From Halorubrum sp. SD626R (GTDB lineage Archaea > Halobacteriota > Halobacteria > Halobacteriales > Haloferacaceae): a DNA stretch of 62,414 nucleotides. The stretch covers positions 1 through 62,414 of the forward strand of contig NZ_CVRT01000040.1 of assembly GCF_001261915.1 (NCBI RefSeq), written 5' to 3'. The position numbers were made by a program, and so were the translations under genes. How positions within the stretch are numbered: the stretch's first letter is position 1; each line of letters begins with the position of its first letter. Positions 25,770 to 33,829 of this stretch are shown here, piece by piece. Below the pieces are notes generated by a model that did not search any database, had not been told where the DNA came from, and was given only the letters and a program-made list of their open reading frames with translations.

Positions 25770-26099
25770 ATGCAGTTCTGCGACGACTGCGGTTCGATGA
25801 TGGTCTCCGTCGACGGGGAGATGGTGTGTCAGAACGACGACTGCGGCGGCACCGCCGAGCGCGACGAGTCGCTCGCGGCCGACTTCGAGTCGACCACGGA
25901 ACAGACCGGTGACGAGGTGATCGAGACGGAGGAGGGCGCGAACTTCGAGGGGAAGCCCACCGCGACCGACGTCGTCTGCGACGAGTGCGGCCACGGCGAG
26001 GCGTGGTACACGATCAAACAGACCGGCGCCGCCGACGAGCCCCCGACGCGGTTCTTCAAATGCAAGGAGTGCGGTCGTCGCTGGCGCGGCTACAACTGA
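25770..26099 (+). CDS. tfs: Transcription elongation factor TFS
   Basis: TFS rescues backtracked archaeal RNA polymerase by stimulating transcript cleavage, like eukaryotic TFIIS. The 109-residue protein has an N-terminal zinc ribbon (CDDCG at 4-8, then CQNDDCG) and a C-terminal TFIIS-type ribbon (VVCDECGHGEAWYTIKQTG, FFKCKECGRRWRGYN). The essential acidic pair lies in the ADEPPTRFF hairpin. Typical length and order for archaeal TFS. Confidence 0.94.
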   Translation: MQFCDDCGSMMVSVDGEMVCQNDDCGGTAERDESLAADFESTTEQTGDEVIETEEGANFEGKPTATDVVCDECGHGEAWYTIKQTGAADEPPTRFFKCKECGRRWRGYN

Positions 26100-26203
26100 T
26101 AGATCCTGATCCCGCTTCCGGCGCTACGTGACCGAGAGCTTTGCCCGATACCGTAGCGCGCTCCACCCCGGGTCGCGGTCGAGTCTCTTCCTCACCCACC
26201 CCC

Positions 26204-27307
26204 TCAGTCGAACCGACCGCGCCGGTACTGCACCGGCCACTCGATGTCCGCGCCGAGCTCGTGGGCCGCCTCCAGCGGCCAGTACGGGTGCCGGAGCATC
26301 TCTCGGCCGAGCGCGACGAGGTCGGCCCGCCCGTTCCGGACGAGGGCGTCGGCGTGCGTCGGCTCCGTGATCCCGCCGACCGCGGCGACGGGCACGTCGG
26401 TGCCCTCGCGGATCGCCTCGGCGTACGGCACCTGGTATCCCGGACCGGTCTCGGGGAGCTGCTGGTCGGGGTGGATCCCGCCGCCGGAGACGTCGACCAG
26501 GTCGGCCCCGGCCTCCGCGAGCAGCGGGGCCAGTCGCACGGAGTCGTCGACGTCCCACGAGTCGCGGTCGGGGAGCCAGTCGGTCGCGGAGATCCGGACG
26601 AACACGGGCTTGTCGTCGGGCCAGACGTCCCGCACGGCCGCGACGACCTCGCGGGCGAGCCGCGTCCGATCCTCGAAGCTCCCGCCGTACTCGTCGTCGC
26701 GGTCGTTGGTGACCGGCGAGAGGAACTGGTGGAGCAGGTAACCGTGGGCCGCGTGGACCTCGGCGATCTCGAAGCCGGCGTCGAGCGCGCGCGCCGCGGC
26801 GTCGGCGAACGACTCGATCACGTCGTCGATGTCGCCGCCGTCCATCCGGCGGGTCGCCGCGGGCTCGCCGGTCTCCGAGCGGTCGCCGTCGGGATACGGC
26901 GCGTCGCTCGCCGATATCGTCTCCCAGCCTGTCGGGTCGTCTTCCGGAATCGGATCGCCGCCCTCGGCGGGCGGCCGATGCGACCCCTTGCGGCCGGCGT
27001 GCGCCAGCTGGATCCCGGGCGTCGCGCCCTGCGACCGGACGAAGTCGACGATCGGCTCGATCGCCTCGGCGTGCTCGTCGGACCAGATCCCGAGACAGCC
27101 CGGGGTGATCCGACCGCGCTCCTCGACGGCGGTCGCCTCGGTCATCACGGCGCCGGCCCCGCCGACGGCGCGCGAGCCGAGGTGGATCCGGTGCCAGTCG
27201 TTCGCGAGCCCGCCGTCCGCGGAGTACTGGCACATGGGCGACAGCATCACGCGGTTCCGAAGCTCGGTGTCGCGCAGCGTCAACGGCGTGAAGAGCGAAT
27301 CCGTCAT
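26204..27307 (-). CDS. NADH:flavin oxidoreductase, old yellow enzyme family (YqjM-like)
   Basis: A 367-residue FMN-binding TIM barrel that reduces activated C=C bonds in other members. It has LFTPLTLRDTELRNRVMLSP, the YqjM-type MCQYSADGG (active-site Cys), GIQLAHAGRKGSH, FEIAEVHAAHGYLLHQFLSP (catalytic His pair region), DEYGGSFEDRTRL and VPVAAVGGITEP (FMN phosphate). The frame is open far upstream, but the family's N-terminus begins exactly at the ATG at 27307. Physiological substrate unknown. Confidence 0.92.
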   Translation of the reverse strand: MTDSLFTPLTLRDTELRNRVMLSPMCQYSADGGLANDWHRIHLGSRAVGGAGAVMTEATAVEERGRITPGCLGIWSDEHAEAIEPIVDFVRSQGATPGIQLAHAGRKGSHRPPAEGGDPIPEDDPTGWETISASDAPYPDGDRSETGEPAATRRMDGGDIDDVIESFADAAARALDAGFEIAEVHAAHGYLLHQFLSPVTNDRDDEYGGSFEDRTRLAREVVAAVRDVWPDDKPVFVRISATDWLPDRDSWDVDDSVRLAPLLAEAGADLVDVSGGGIHPDQQLPETGPGYQVPYAEAIREGTDVPVAAVGGITEPTHADALVRNGRADLVALGREMLRHPYWPLEAAHELGADIEWPVQYRRGRFD

Positions 27308-27473
27308 CGTCGAGTCGAAGGAGCGCCGTCGGGTAATGCGCTCCGATCCCCCGCGCGGGTCGCCGCCATCGCAGCGGTCCGCCGATCGCGCGGGTCCGCT
27401 GCGGCGGTCGCGGTATCGCCTGGGTTTAGGCCGACCGAAACCTATAACCACCCGTACCCCCGACGAGGTTGTA

Positions 27474-27635
27474 ATGAGCACTGGGGACCGGATCGAGCGC
27501 GGCGCCGGAGAGTCAGCGGACGCACGGCCGATCGTCGCGGCGAGTCGCTGCTCGCCCGATCGAACCGTCTTCACGGAGCAGGGGAACACGGACGCGTGGA
27601 TCGCGACCGACCTCACGGTCGAGCTGGAACGGTAA
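27474..27635 (+). CDS. Small haloarchaeal protein
   Basis: A 53-residue protein, MSTGDRIERGAGES at the start and GNTDAWIATDLTVELER at the end. The end resembles small haloarchaeal proteins of the DUF7331 type, which close with an NPLAWI-like segment; this assignment is tentative. A cctataac box about 30 bp upstream of the ATG supports a real, leaderless gene. The longer frame in the same phase overlaps the OYE gene and is rejected. Confidence 0.65.
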   Translation: MSTGDRIERGAGESADARPIVAASRCSPDRTVFTEQGNTDAWIATDLTVELER

Positions 27636-27689
27636 CGCGGCGCGACTCGGCGGTCCGCTTCTCTCTCGTCGAACGAAACGGTCCGTAGA

Positions 27690-28235
27690 CTACTCGATGT
27701 CGGGCGCGCGCTCGCCGGCCGGCACGACGATCTCCAGCCAGTTCTCCTCGGGCGGGAGCGGGCAGGCGAACGTCTCGCTGTACGCGCAGAAGGGACTGTA
27801 CGCGAGGTTGAAATCGAGGGTGACGACGTCGCCGTCGGCGAGCCCGCCCGCCGGTTCCAGCTCCATGTATCGGCCCTGGTGATACGTCTGCTGGCCTGTG
27901 GTCTTGTCGCGGAAGGGGACGAAGATCTCGCCGTCCTCGCCCTCCTGTCGGTAGCCGGCGAGCGCGCGCTCCTCGCCGTCGACCTCGAACGCGAACGTGA
28001 CGACGCGGAGGTACCGGACCGGGTTACTCGCGGTGGTCTCCATCTCGACGGGCTCGGGGTCGTCGTGGACGGTCACGGTCGCCTCGACGCGGTACGTCTC
28101 GTCCGGCGGGAAGTAGTCGAGCCCGTCGAAGTCGTCGCGGCGCTCGGGCGGGACCGGCGACTGCGGATGCTCGGCGAAGAACTCGTCCTTCTCGCGGCGG
28201 TTTGCGCGGAGGCGCTCGGCGTACTCGTCGGTCAT
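27690..28235 (-). CDS. DUF1684 family protein
   Basis: A 181-residue soluble protein matching DUF1684: LRANRREKDEFFAEHPQSPV at the start, FDGLDYFPPDETYRVEATV, IFVPFRDKTTGQQTYHQGRY and LDFNLAYSPFCAYSETFACP, ending PPEENWLEIVVPAGE. The conserved GRY..ELxP and FNxAYxPxCAY segments define the family. Function not established. ATG start; no operon partner. Confidence 0.9.
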   Translation of the reverse strand: MTDEYAERLRANRREKDEFFAEHPQSPVPPERRDDFDGLDYFPPDETYRVEATVTVHDDPEPVEMETTASNPVRYLRVVTFAFEVDGEERALAGYRQEGEDGEIFVPFRDKTTGQQTYHQGRYMELEPAGGLADGDVVTLDFNLAYSPFCAYSETFACPLPPEENWLEIVVPAGERAPDIE

Positions 28236-28308
28236 ACGCGGCCCGAGGGGCGCCGGCGGCTTCAGGGCCGCGGTTCGGGCGGGTCGGCGGACCGTCTCCC
28301 CGAGACGC

Positions 28309-29010
28309 TCACAGCGCCTGCAGGTCGGCGAGGCAGTCGTCGAGGTCGCGGGTCGACGTCGCCAGCGAGAAGCGGTCGACGCGCGCGAGGTCGGCGGCGT
28401 GCTCCCACAGGTCCTCGGCTTCGATCCCGTGGAGGACGACCGCGTTCGGCGTCGGGCTCACGACGCGGAGCGCGACAAGCGGCGACTCGCCGCGGGTCAC
28501 GCCCGTGAACACGAGCGCGCGGTTCGTCGACTGGCCGTACAGCCGGTAGAACTCCTCGCTGGAGAGCCGCGTGATCGCCTCGATGGAGTTGATCACGGTG
28601 TGGCCGTTGACGGTGTCGCGCTCCCCGCGGACGACCTCCGTGGCGTCCATCGCCTCGTAGAACTCCTCGACCGGCACCGCGGTGGCGTACTCGCGGAGGT
28701 CGTGGACGATGTCGCTCTCGAAGCCCGCCGAGAGCACGCGGGCGTACTGGCGGAGGCGCCCGCCGCCGCGCCGCTCGTCGATGTCCAGGAGCCCGTCGAC
28801 GATCCGGCGCACGACGCCGATCCCCGGGCTCTCGCGCCGACCGCTCTCGTAGTCGGAGATCACCGACGAGGAGACGTCGAGCTGGTCGGCGAGCTCTGTC
28901 TGTGAGACGTCGAAGTCGGTCCGCCACTTCCGGAGCGTCGCCCCGGGGTCGTCGCTGAGCGTTATCTCGCCGGCGATCCGGCGGGAGAGCTCCTCGCGTG
29001 CGTCGCTCAT
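28309..29010 (-). CDS. Helix-turn-helix (XRE-type) transcriptional regulator
   Basis: A 233-residue regulator. An N-terminal segment (1-25) leads to a Cro/C1-type HTH at about 26-75 (LRKWRTDFDVSQTELADQL, VSSSVISDYESGRRESPGIG). A C-terminal domain of about 150 residues follows (FYEAMDATEVVRG, HTVINSIEAITRLSSEEFYR, NRALVFTGVTRGESPLVALR, PNAVVLHGIEAEDLWEHAAD). This matches a family of archaeal regulators with a conserved, uncharacterised C-terminal domain. The ATG at 29010 begins MSDAREELSRRI; the frame upstream is not protein-like. Confidence 0.85.
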   Translation of the reverse strand: MSDAREELSRRIAGEITLSDDPGATLRKWRTDFDVSQTELADQLDVSSSVISDYESGRRESPGIGVVRRIVDGLLDIDERRGGGRLRQYARVLSAGFESDIVHDLREYATAVPVEEFYEAMDATEVVRGERDTVNGHTVINSIEAITRLSSEEFYRLYGQSTNRALVFTGVTRGESPLVALRVVSPTPNAVVLHGIEAEDLWEHAADLARVDRFSLATSTRDLDDCLADLQAL

Positions 29011-29178
29011 GAGACGAATCGAGGGCGGAGCGCCGCAAAAGGCTACCGAAAACGGGGTTCGTCGGACGTCGACAGCCACCGGATCGAGGGCGGCTCCGAA
29101 CTGCCGGCGGCGGCTCCGAACGGTCGACGGCGACCTCGGCAAGTCGATCCCGGTTCCGAACGGTCGACGCCGGCGAGG

Positions 29179-29457
29179 TCACTCCACGTACAGCGAGTAG
29201 ACGATGACGCCGAAGCCGACCGCGGTCAACAGGCTGTTGATCGCGATCCCGACCGCCAGAGAGGCGCCGATGATCTGGTGAGAGACGCCGCCGATCAGCG
29301 CGCCGACGGTCACGGTCCCGAAACCGATCCCGAGCGCGCGCAGCGACGGGTCGCCCGTTCTGCCGTACGCGCTGAGCGCGTAGTAGGTGATACTGCCACC
29401 GAGCACGAGGATGGCGGTCTTTGCCACGATGATGGCGAGGTCGATGTGCGTTGTCAT
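29179..29457 (-). CDS. Small three-helix membrane protein (DUF7521-like)
   Basis: A 92-residue protein made of three membrane helices: IIVAKTAILVLGGSITYYAL, ALGIGFGTVTVGALIGGVSH and INSLLTAVGFGVIVYSLYV. This fits small haloarchaeal DUF7521-type proteins. Its ATG overlaps the stop of the preceding HTH gene by 4 bp. The HTH/small membrane protein pair recurs in haloarchaea, suggesting a membrane-linked regulatory unit. Confidence 0.8.
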   Translation of the reverse strand: MTTHIDLAIIVAKTAILVLGGSITYYALSAYGRTGDPSLRALGIGFGTVTVGALIGGVSHQIIGASLAVGIAINSLLTAVGFGVIVYSLYVE

Positions 29458-29861
29458 GTTTCCTCTCGCAGTTCCGACCACAGGTCGGCCAGCCGTTCGT
29501 CCCGCGTGCGCTCCGGGCGGGAGAACTCGACGGTGAGCTCGCGGGCCTCGTCCGCCTCGCCGTCCGCGTCGCCCTCGCCGTCGAGCGAGACCGTCACGGC
29601 GTCGAACGAGACGGAGTAGCGCGTCGTGTGCTGTCCGTCGCGGCGGATGTCCGTCGACTCCCGGAGCAGGGAGGCGTCGGTGAGCTTCTCCAGCTTCCGG
29701 TACGTCGTCGACAGGGGGATGTCGCACTCCTCGGAGAGGTCGCTCGCCGTCTTCGGCTCGGTGAGCGCCGTCACGATCCGGCGCGCGGCGTCGTCGGCCA
29801 GCGCGTCCAGCACGTCGTCGACCGACGGGGGGTCCTCCTCGCGCGACGGGTCCCGCACCAT
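29454..29861 (-). CDS. ArsR-like winged-helix regulator
   Basis: A 135-residue regulator with a winged helix at about 15-75 (VDDVLDALADDAARRIVTAL, KTASDLSEECDIPLSTTYRK, LEKLTDASLLRESTDIR) and a C-terminal strand-rich part (TTRYSVSFDAVTVSLDG, ELTVEFSRPERTRDERLADL). The order matches haloarchaeal ArsR-type regulators coupled to a small membrane protein, here the gene that overlaps its stop by 4 bp. The start at 29861 is chosen because the sequence upstream is unlike protein. Confidence 0.85.
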   Translation of the reverse strand: MVRDPSREEDPPSVDDVLDALADDAARRIVTALTEPKTASDLSEECDIPLSTTYRKLEKLTDASLLRESTDIRRDGQHTTRYSVSFDAVTVSLDGEGDADGEADEARELTVEFSRPERTRDERLADLWSELREET

Positions 29862-29973
29862 GTCCCGGCGTTGGGTCCCCCCGCGTCTTAAACCACCGAA
29901 CTTCCGCTCCCGCGGATAGGTTTGCCGCCCAGACGCGGCCCGCTTTTGTGGATGGGCCGCGTACGACTGGTCG

Positions 29974-31608
29974 ATGGACTCGTGGAAGCGCCGCGTCGGC
30001 GGGTACTTCACCTTCGTCCTCTTCGTGCTAGTCTTCACCGCGGTCGTCTACCGCTACGGGATGCGGGTGTACGAGGGCGACGCGATCACGATGATCGAGG
30101 CGCTGCGCTTCTCGGTCGAGATGTTCACCACCACGGGGTTCGGCGGGGACTCTCCGTGGGAGAGCCAGCGGCTGAACGCGTTCATCGCCGTGATGGACCT
30201 CGTCGGGATGGTGCTTTTGATCGGCGCGCTGCCGGTCGTAGTGACGCCGCTCTTGGAGGAGGCGTTCTCGACGACGGTTCCCACGTCGCTGGACGACGGC
30301 CTGTCGGGTCACGTCGTCATCTGTTCCGACACCTCGCGGTCGGCGGCGCTCACCGCCGAGTTCGACTCCCACGAGATCCCGTACGCGTTCGTCGAGCCGG
30401 ACGACGACCGGGCCGCAGAGCTTCAGGAGGCGGGCCGGACGGTGATCCGCGCGGACCCGGAGTCGACGCAGGGGCTGGCGGCCGCGAACCTCGCCGACGC
30501 GCGGGCGCTGGTGACGGACGTCTCCGACCAGGTGGACGCGAGCATCGTGCTGGCCGCAAAGGAGCTGTCGCCGGACGTGCGCGTCATCAGCGTCGTCGAG
30601 GACCCGACCCGCGAGCGGTACCACCGGCTCGCGGGCGCGGACGAGGTGCTCTCCCCGCGGTCGCTGCTCGGCGAGAGCCTCGCCGCGAAGGTGACGACGG
30701 CGCTCCAGACCGACCTCGACGAGGCGGTCGCGATCGGGGACTCCCTGCAGCTCGCGGAGGTGGCGGTCCCGCACGGGAGCCCCCTCGCCGGCTCGACGCT
30801 CGCCGACAGCGGGATCCGCGAGCGCGCCGGCGTCAACGTTATTGGGATGTGGGTCGACGGCGAGTTCGACGCGGCGCCCCCGCCGGACGCGACGCTGTCG
30901 GCCGGGACGGTCCTGCTCGTCTCCGGCCGGCCGGACCAGCTGGAGCGGCTCGTCGACCTGACGAACTCCGCCACGCGGCGGTTCGGCGCGGGCGAGACCG
31001 TGGTCATCGGATACGGCCAGGTCGGCCGCGCGGTCGCCGAGACGGTCGCCGACGCCGACCTCCCCGTCACGGTCGTCGACCGGGAGGACGCCGAGGGCGT
31101 CGACGTGGTCGGCGACGCGACCGACCCGGAGACGCTGCGCGCCGCCGGCGTGGAGTCGGCGCGCACCGTCGTGCTCGCGCTGCCGGACGACACCACGACG
31201 GAGTTCACGACGCTCGTGGTCCGGGACTTAGCGCCGAACACGCAGGTGCTCGCCCGCGTCGAGGAGGCCCCGAGCGTTCGGAAGATGCACCGCGCGGGCG
31301 CGGACTACGTCCTCTCGCTCGCGACCGTCACCGGGCGGCTGTCGGCCTCGACCGTCATCGAGGACCGCGACGTGCTCTCGCTCAACCAGCAGATCGAGGT
31401 CGTCAGGAGCCGCGTGCCGCGGCTCGCCGGCCGGACGATCGGTCGGGCGAACGTCCGCGAGGCGACCGGCTGCACCGTCATCGCGATCGAGCGCGACGAC
31501 GAGACCATGACCGAGATCGGTCCCGACACGCGGATCGGTCCGGACGACGAGCTGGTCGTCGTCGGCACCGACGAGGGGATCCGGTCGTTCGAACGGCAGT
31601 TCGCGTGA
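29974..31608 (+). CDS. Potassium channel with tandem RCK (TrkA) domains
   Basis: A 544-residue channel. Two N-terminal helices (about 10-28 and 68-92) flank a pore loop with the filter TTTGFGGD (51-58), a K+-type filter with Phe. Two RCK units follow: RCK-N (GHVVICSDTSRSAALTAEF), RCK-C (LAEVAVPHGSPLAGSTLADS), a second RCK-N with a canonical GYGQVGRAVAETV, and a second RCK-C (VVRSRVPRLAGRTIGRANVR). The second Rossmann fold has an intact nucleotide loop; the first (CSDTSRS) does not. It gates K+ flow, central for salt-in haloarchaea. Confidence 0.9.
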   Translation: MDSWKRRVGGYFTFVLFVLVFTAVVYRYGMRVYEGDAITMIEALRFSVEMFTTTGFGGDSPWESQRLNAFIAVMDLVGMVLLIGALPVVVTPLLEEAFSTTVPTSLDDGLSGHVVICSDTSRSAALTAEFDSHEIPYAFVEPDDDRAAELQEAGRTVIRADPESTQGLAAANLADARALVTDVSDQVDASIVLAAKELSPDVRVISVVEDPTRERYHRLAGADEVLSPRSLLGESLAAKVTTALQTDLDEAVAIGDSLQLAEVAVPHGSPLAGSTLADSGIRERAGVNVIGMWVDGEFDAAPPPDATLSAGTVLLVSGRPDQLERLVDLTNSATRRFGAGETVVIGYGQVGRAVAETVADADLPVTVVDREDAEGVDVVGDATDPETLRAAGVESARTVVLALPDDTTTEFTTLVVRDLAPNTQVLARVEEAPSVRKMHRAGADYVLSLATVTGRLSASTVIEDRDVLSLNQQIEVVRSRVPRLAGRTIGRANVREATGCTVIAIERDDETMTEIGPDTRIGPDDELVVVGTDEGIRSFERQFA

Positions 31609-31721
31609 GCGCCGCTCGAACCCCTCGGTCGCGTCGTGACGAGGGCGTCCGCCCGTCACGCGCCGGCTCGGCGCCGAGGCGAGTCGAACGCTTCAAGTAT
31701 TCGCTGGCTGTTCGTACCTGT

Positions 31722-32093
31722 ATGAAAGACCAGGGACGCTCCACGCGCAAGCGGACGGGCGGCCGACTCAAGCACGCCTCGAACAAGAAGCGCCACCAGC
31801 TCGGCCGCGAGCCCGCCGAGACCACCGTCGGCGAGACGCGCGTCCAGTACATCGACTCCCGCGGCACGGAGAAGAAGGTCCGCGCGCTCTCGACGAACGT
31901 CGCGCAGGTCGCCGACGGCGGCGAGGTCAGCGAGGCCGAGATCGAGAACGTCGTCGAAAACCCCTCCAACGTCAACTACGCCCGCCGGAACATCGTCACC
32001 AAGGGCGCCGTCATCGACACGTCCGCCGGCCGCGCCCGCGTCACCTCCCGTCCCGGCCAGACCGGCCAGGTCAACGCGGTCCTGATCGACTGA
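31722..32093 (+). CDS. rps8e: 30S ribosomal protein S8e
   Basis: A 123-residue archaeal/eukaryotic ribosomal protein. It has RSTRKRTGGRLKHASNKKRH at the N-terminus, TRVQYIDSRGTEKKVRAL, and NPSNVNYARRNIVTKGAVID leading to GRARVTSRPGQTGQVNAVL. It is basic at the N-terminus in an otherwise acidic proteome. A cttcaagtat box about 25-30 bp upstream predicts a leaderless mRNA from the ATG at 31722. Confidence 0.96.
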   Translation: MKDQGRSTRKRTGGRLKHASNKKRHQLGREPAETTVGETRVQYIDSRGTEKKVRALSTNVAQVADGGEVSEAEIENVVENPSNVNYARRNIVTKGAVIDTSAGRARVTSRPGQTGQVNAVLID

Positions 32094-32164
32094 GCGGCGT
32101 CCCGGTCGACCGCCGCCGACCCGCTTTCTGAACGTATTTACCCCTCCCCGACGACGAGTGACGC

Positions 32165-32899
32165 GTGTACCTCGGCGTCGACGAGGCGGGAAAGGGCCCG
32201 GCGCTCGGGCCGATGGTCGCCGCGGCCGTGTTCGCGGCCCCGTCGAGCCTCCCGGCCGACGTCGACGACTCGAAGCGGCTCTCCCCCGAGCGGCGCGAGG
32301 CGATGGCCGAGGCGATCCGCGGGAGCGACCGCGTCGCCGTCGGCGTCGCGTTCGTCGAGCCGGCCGAGATCGACCGCCCCGACACCGACATGAACACGCT
32401 CACGGTCCGCGGACAGGCGCGGGCGGTGCGGGCCGCGCTCGCCGAGACCGAGGGGCTCCCCGCCGGTGAACCGTCCGAGGACCCCGTCCGCGTCGTCGCC
32501 GACGCGGGCGACACCAGCGAGGCGCGGTTCGCGCGGCGGCTCGGCGAGTTCGTCGAGGGCGGGGTCAGGGGTCCCGACACCGGCGGCGACGAGCGCGCTT
32601 CCGCTCACCCCGCGGTCGACGTCGAGGCTTTCCACGGCGCCGACGAGGCGGACCCGGTCGTCGGCGCGGCGAGCGTGGTCGCCAAGGTGGCCCGTGACGC
32701 CCGGATGGCGGCGATCGACGACCGGTACCCGGCGTACGACGGCGTCGGGAGCGGCTACCCGAGCGACCCGACGACGCGCTCGTTCCTGCGGGCGTACGTC
32801 GCCGACAGGGGCGACCTCCCCGACTGCGCCCGGCGGTCGTGGGCGACCTGCGACGACGCGTTGGCGGCGGCCGAGCAGTCGGCGTTAGACGAGTTTTAG
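32165..32899 (+). CDS. rnhB: Ribonuclease HII
   Basis: RNase HII cuts the RNA strand of RNA/DNA hybrids, including single ribonucleotides in DNA. The 244 residues show GVDEAGKGPALGPMVAAAV with the catalytic Asp and Glu (D6, E7), DSKRLSPERRE, VVADAGDTS (third Asp region) and EADPVVGAASVVAKVARDAR (fourth Asp region), then GSGYPSDPTT. The GTG at 32165 is chosen because the catalytic strand begins at once, as usual for the family. rps8e ends 71 bp upstream. Confidence 0.94.
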   Translation: MYLGVDEAGKGPALGPMVAAAVFAAPSSLPADVDDSKRLSPERREAMAEAIRGSDRVAVGVAFVEPAEIDRPDTDMNTLTVRGQARAVRAALAETEGLPAGEPSEDPVRVVADAGDTSEARFARRLGEFVEGGVRGPDTGGDERASAHPAVDVEAFHGADEADPVVGAASVVAKVARDARMAAIDDRYPAYDGVGSGYPSDPTTRSFLRAYVADRGDLPDCARRSWATCDDALAAAEQSALDEF

Positions 32900-32914
32900 C
32901 CGGAAGCCGAGCCC

Positions 32915-33646
32915 CTACGCCAGCGTCGAGACCGCCCCGCTCACGGCCCCGATGAACGTCTCCCAGACGGAGACGCCGGCGACGATCGAGAGGACGGTGT
33001 CGGCGCCGAAGAAGGCGAACAGCGCCGCGGACACCATGTGCGCGCGCCGCACGTCGAACCGGTGGGCGAACGTGTGGAAGAAGTAGGCGTTCGCGAGGCT
33101 GATCGGGATGATCGCGAGCATCTCGCCCACCCAGATGGCGGAGGTCACGCCGTACTGCGCCGCCAGCCCGATCGTGACGAGCTGCGTCTTGTCGCCGAAC
33201 TCGCCGGTGGCGGTGAGCACGAAGATCGGGAGGAACCCCCCGAGAGACCCCCTGTACCTGTCGAGCGGTCCGGGGAGCGTCACCGAGTCGAGGTCGGCGT
33301 AGCCGGCGTCGGCCGCCCCGGCGGCCGGCGACCCCGTGCCGCCGTCGCTGGACGCGACCCGGTCCGATTCGCGGTCGGGCATCGATCGGTACAGCAGGTA
33401 CGCGAACGCGAAGAACAGGGCCGCGGTCACCGCGTCGAGCACGACGCCCGGCAGCGCGGCCTGTAGCGCCCGTCCGAAGGCGATCTCGACGGCGGTCCAG
33501 CCGGCGAACGCCGACGCGGCGGCCGCGACGACGATCTTCGGGTCGTACCGCGTCGACAGCGCGGCGATCATGAACTGCACCTTCTCGCCGGGAAGCACGG
33601 CCAGCTGGGCCGCGAACGCGACTATCAGTATCTCGGTGTAGGTCAT
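32915..33646 (-). CDS. GDT1/TMEM165 family cation transporter (probable Mn2+ exporter)
   Basis: A 243-residue, six-helix protein of the UPF0016/GDT1/TMEM165/MneA family, whose members move Mn2+ or Ca2+ out of the cytoplasm. The second half has the intact ATGEFGDKTQLVTIGLAAQY; the first half has the degenerate LAVLPGEKVQFMIAALS in place of ExGDKT. A Ser/Gly/Asp loop (about 95-125) separates the halves. A palindrome, TTTAGAC-GA-GTCTAAA, overlaps the promoter, which fits control by a metal-responsive DtxR/MntR-type repressor. Confidence 0.87.
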   Translation of the reverse strand: MTYTEILIVAFAAQLAVLPGEKVQFMIAALSTRYDPKIVVAAAASAFAGWTAVEIAFGRALQAALPGVVLDAVTAALFFAFAYLLYRSMPDRESDRVASSDGGTGSPAAGAADAGYADLDSVTLPGPLDRYRGSLGGFLPIFVLTATGEFGDKTQLVTIGLAAQYGVTSAIWVGEMLAIIPISLANAYFFHTFAHRFDVRRAHMVSAALFAFFGADTVLSIVAGVSVWETFIGAVSGAVSTLA

Positions 33647-33650
33647 GCGT

Positions 33651-33710
33651 TCACGTCCTCCCGACGGTCGTCGGTCGAGCCCCGCTTCGCGAGGCGGCCG
33701 CGGTCGTCAT
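33651..33710 (-). CDS. Possible 19-codon leader ORF upstream of the GDT1 gene
   Basis: An ATG at 33710, about 22 bp after a TATA-like ttaattta, begins MTTAAASRSGARPTTVGRT and ends 4 bp before the transporter ATG. Its position at the predicted transcript start makes it a candidate leaderless leader peptide. It may instead be untranslated leader. Confidence 0.3.
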   Translation of the reverse strand: MTTAAASRSGARPTTVGRT

Positions 33711-33716
33711 GGTCGG

Positions 33717-33732
33717 TTTAGACGAGTCTAAA
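33717..33732. promoter_or_regulatory. Palindromic operator TTTAGAC-GA-GTCTAAA
   Basis: Perfect 7-bp inverted arms with a 2-bp spacer overlap the probable TATA box of the GDT1 gene. Size and AT ends resemble operators of DtxR/MntR-family metal repressors. Repression in low Mn, or release in high Mn, is an inference. Confidence 0.6.
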
Positions 33733-33829
33733 TTAAGAGTTTGTCGGCTCTCCGTTCTCGGTGCTGCCCAGAGCGACGCGATCGAAATGCGGCCGGGGGG
33801 GCGACGGGGCCGACCGCTCCCGCGACGAC

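Noticed and set aside
26829..27635. Long plus-strand frame ending with the 53-residue protein
   Set aside because: It overlaps the old yellow enzyme gene on the other strand; only the end from 27474 has a promoter and a protein-like sequence.
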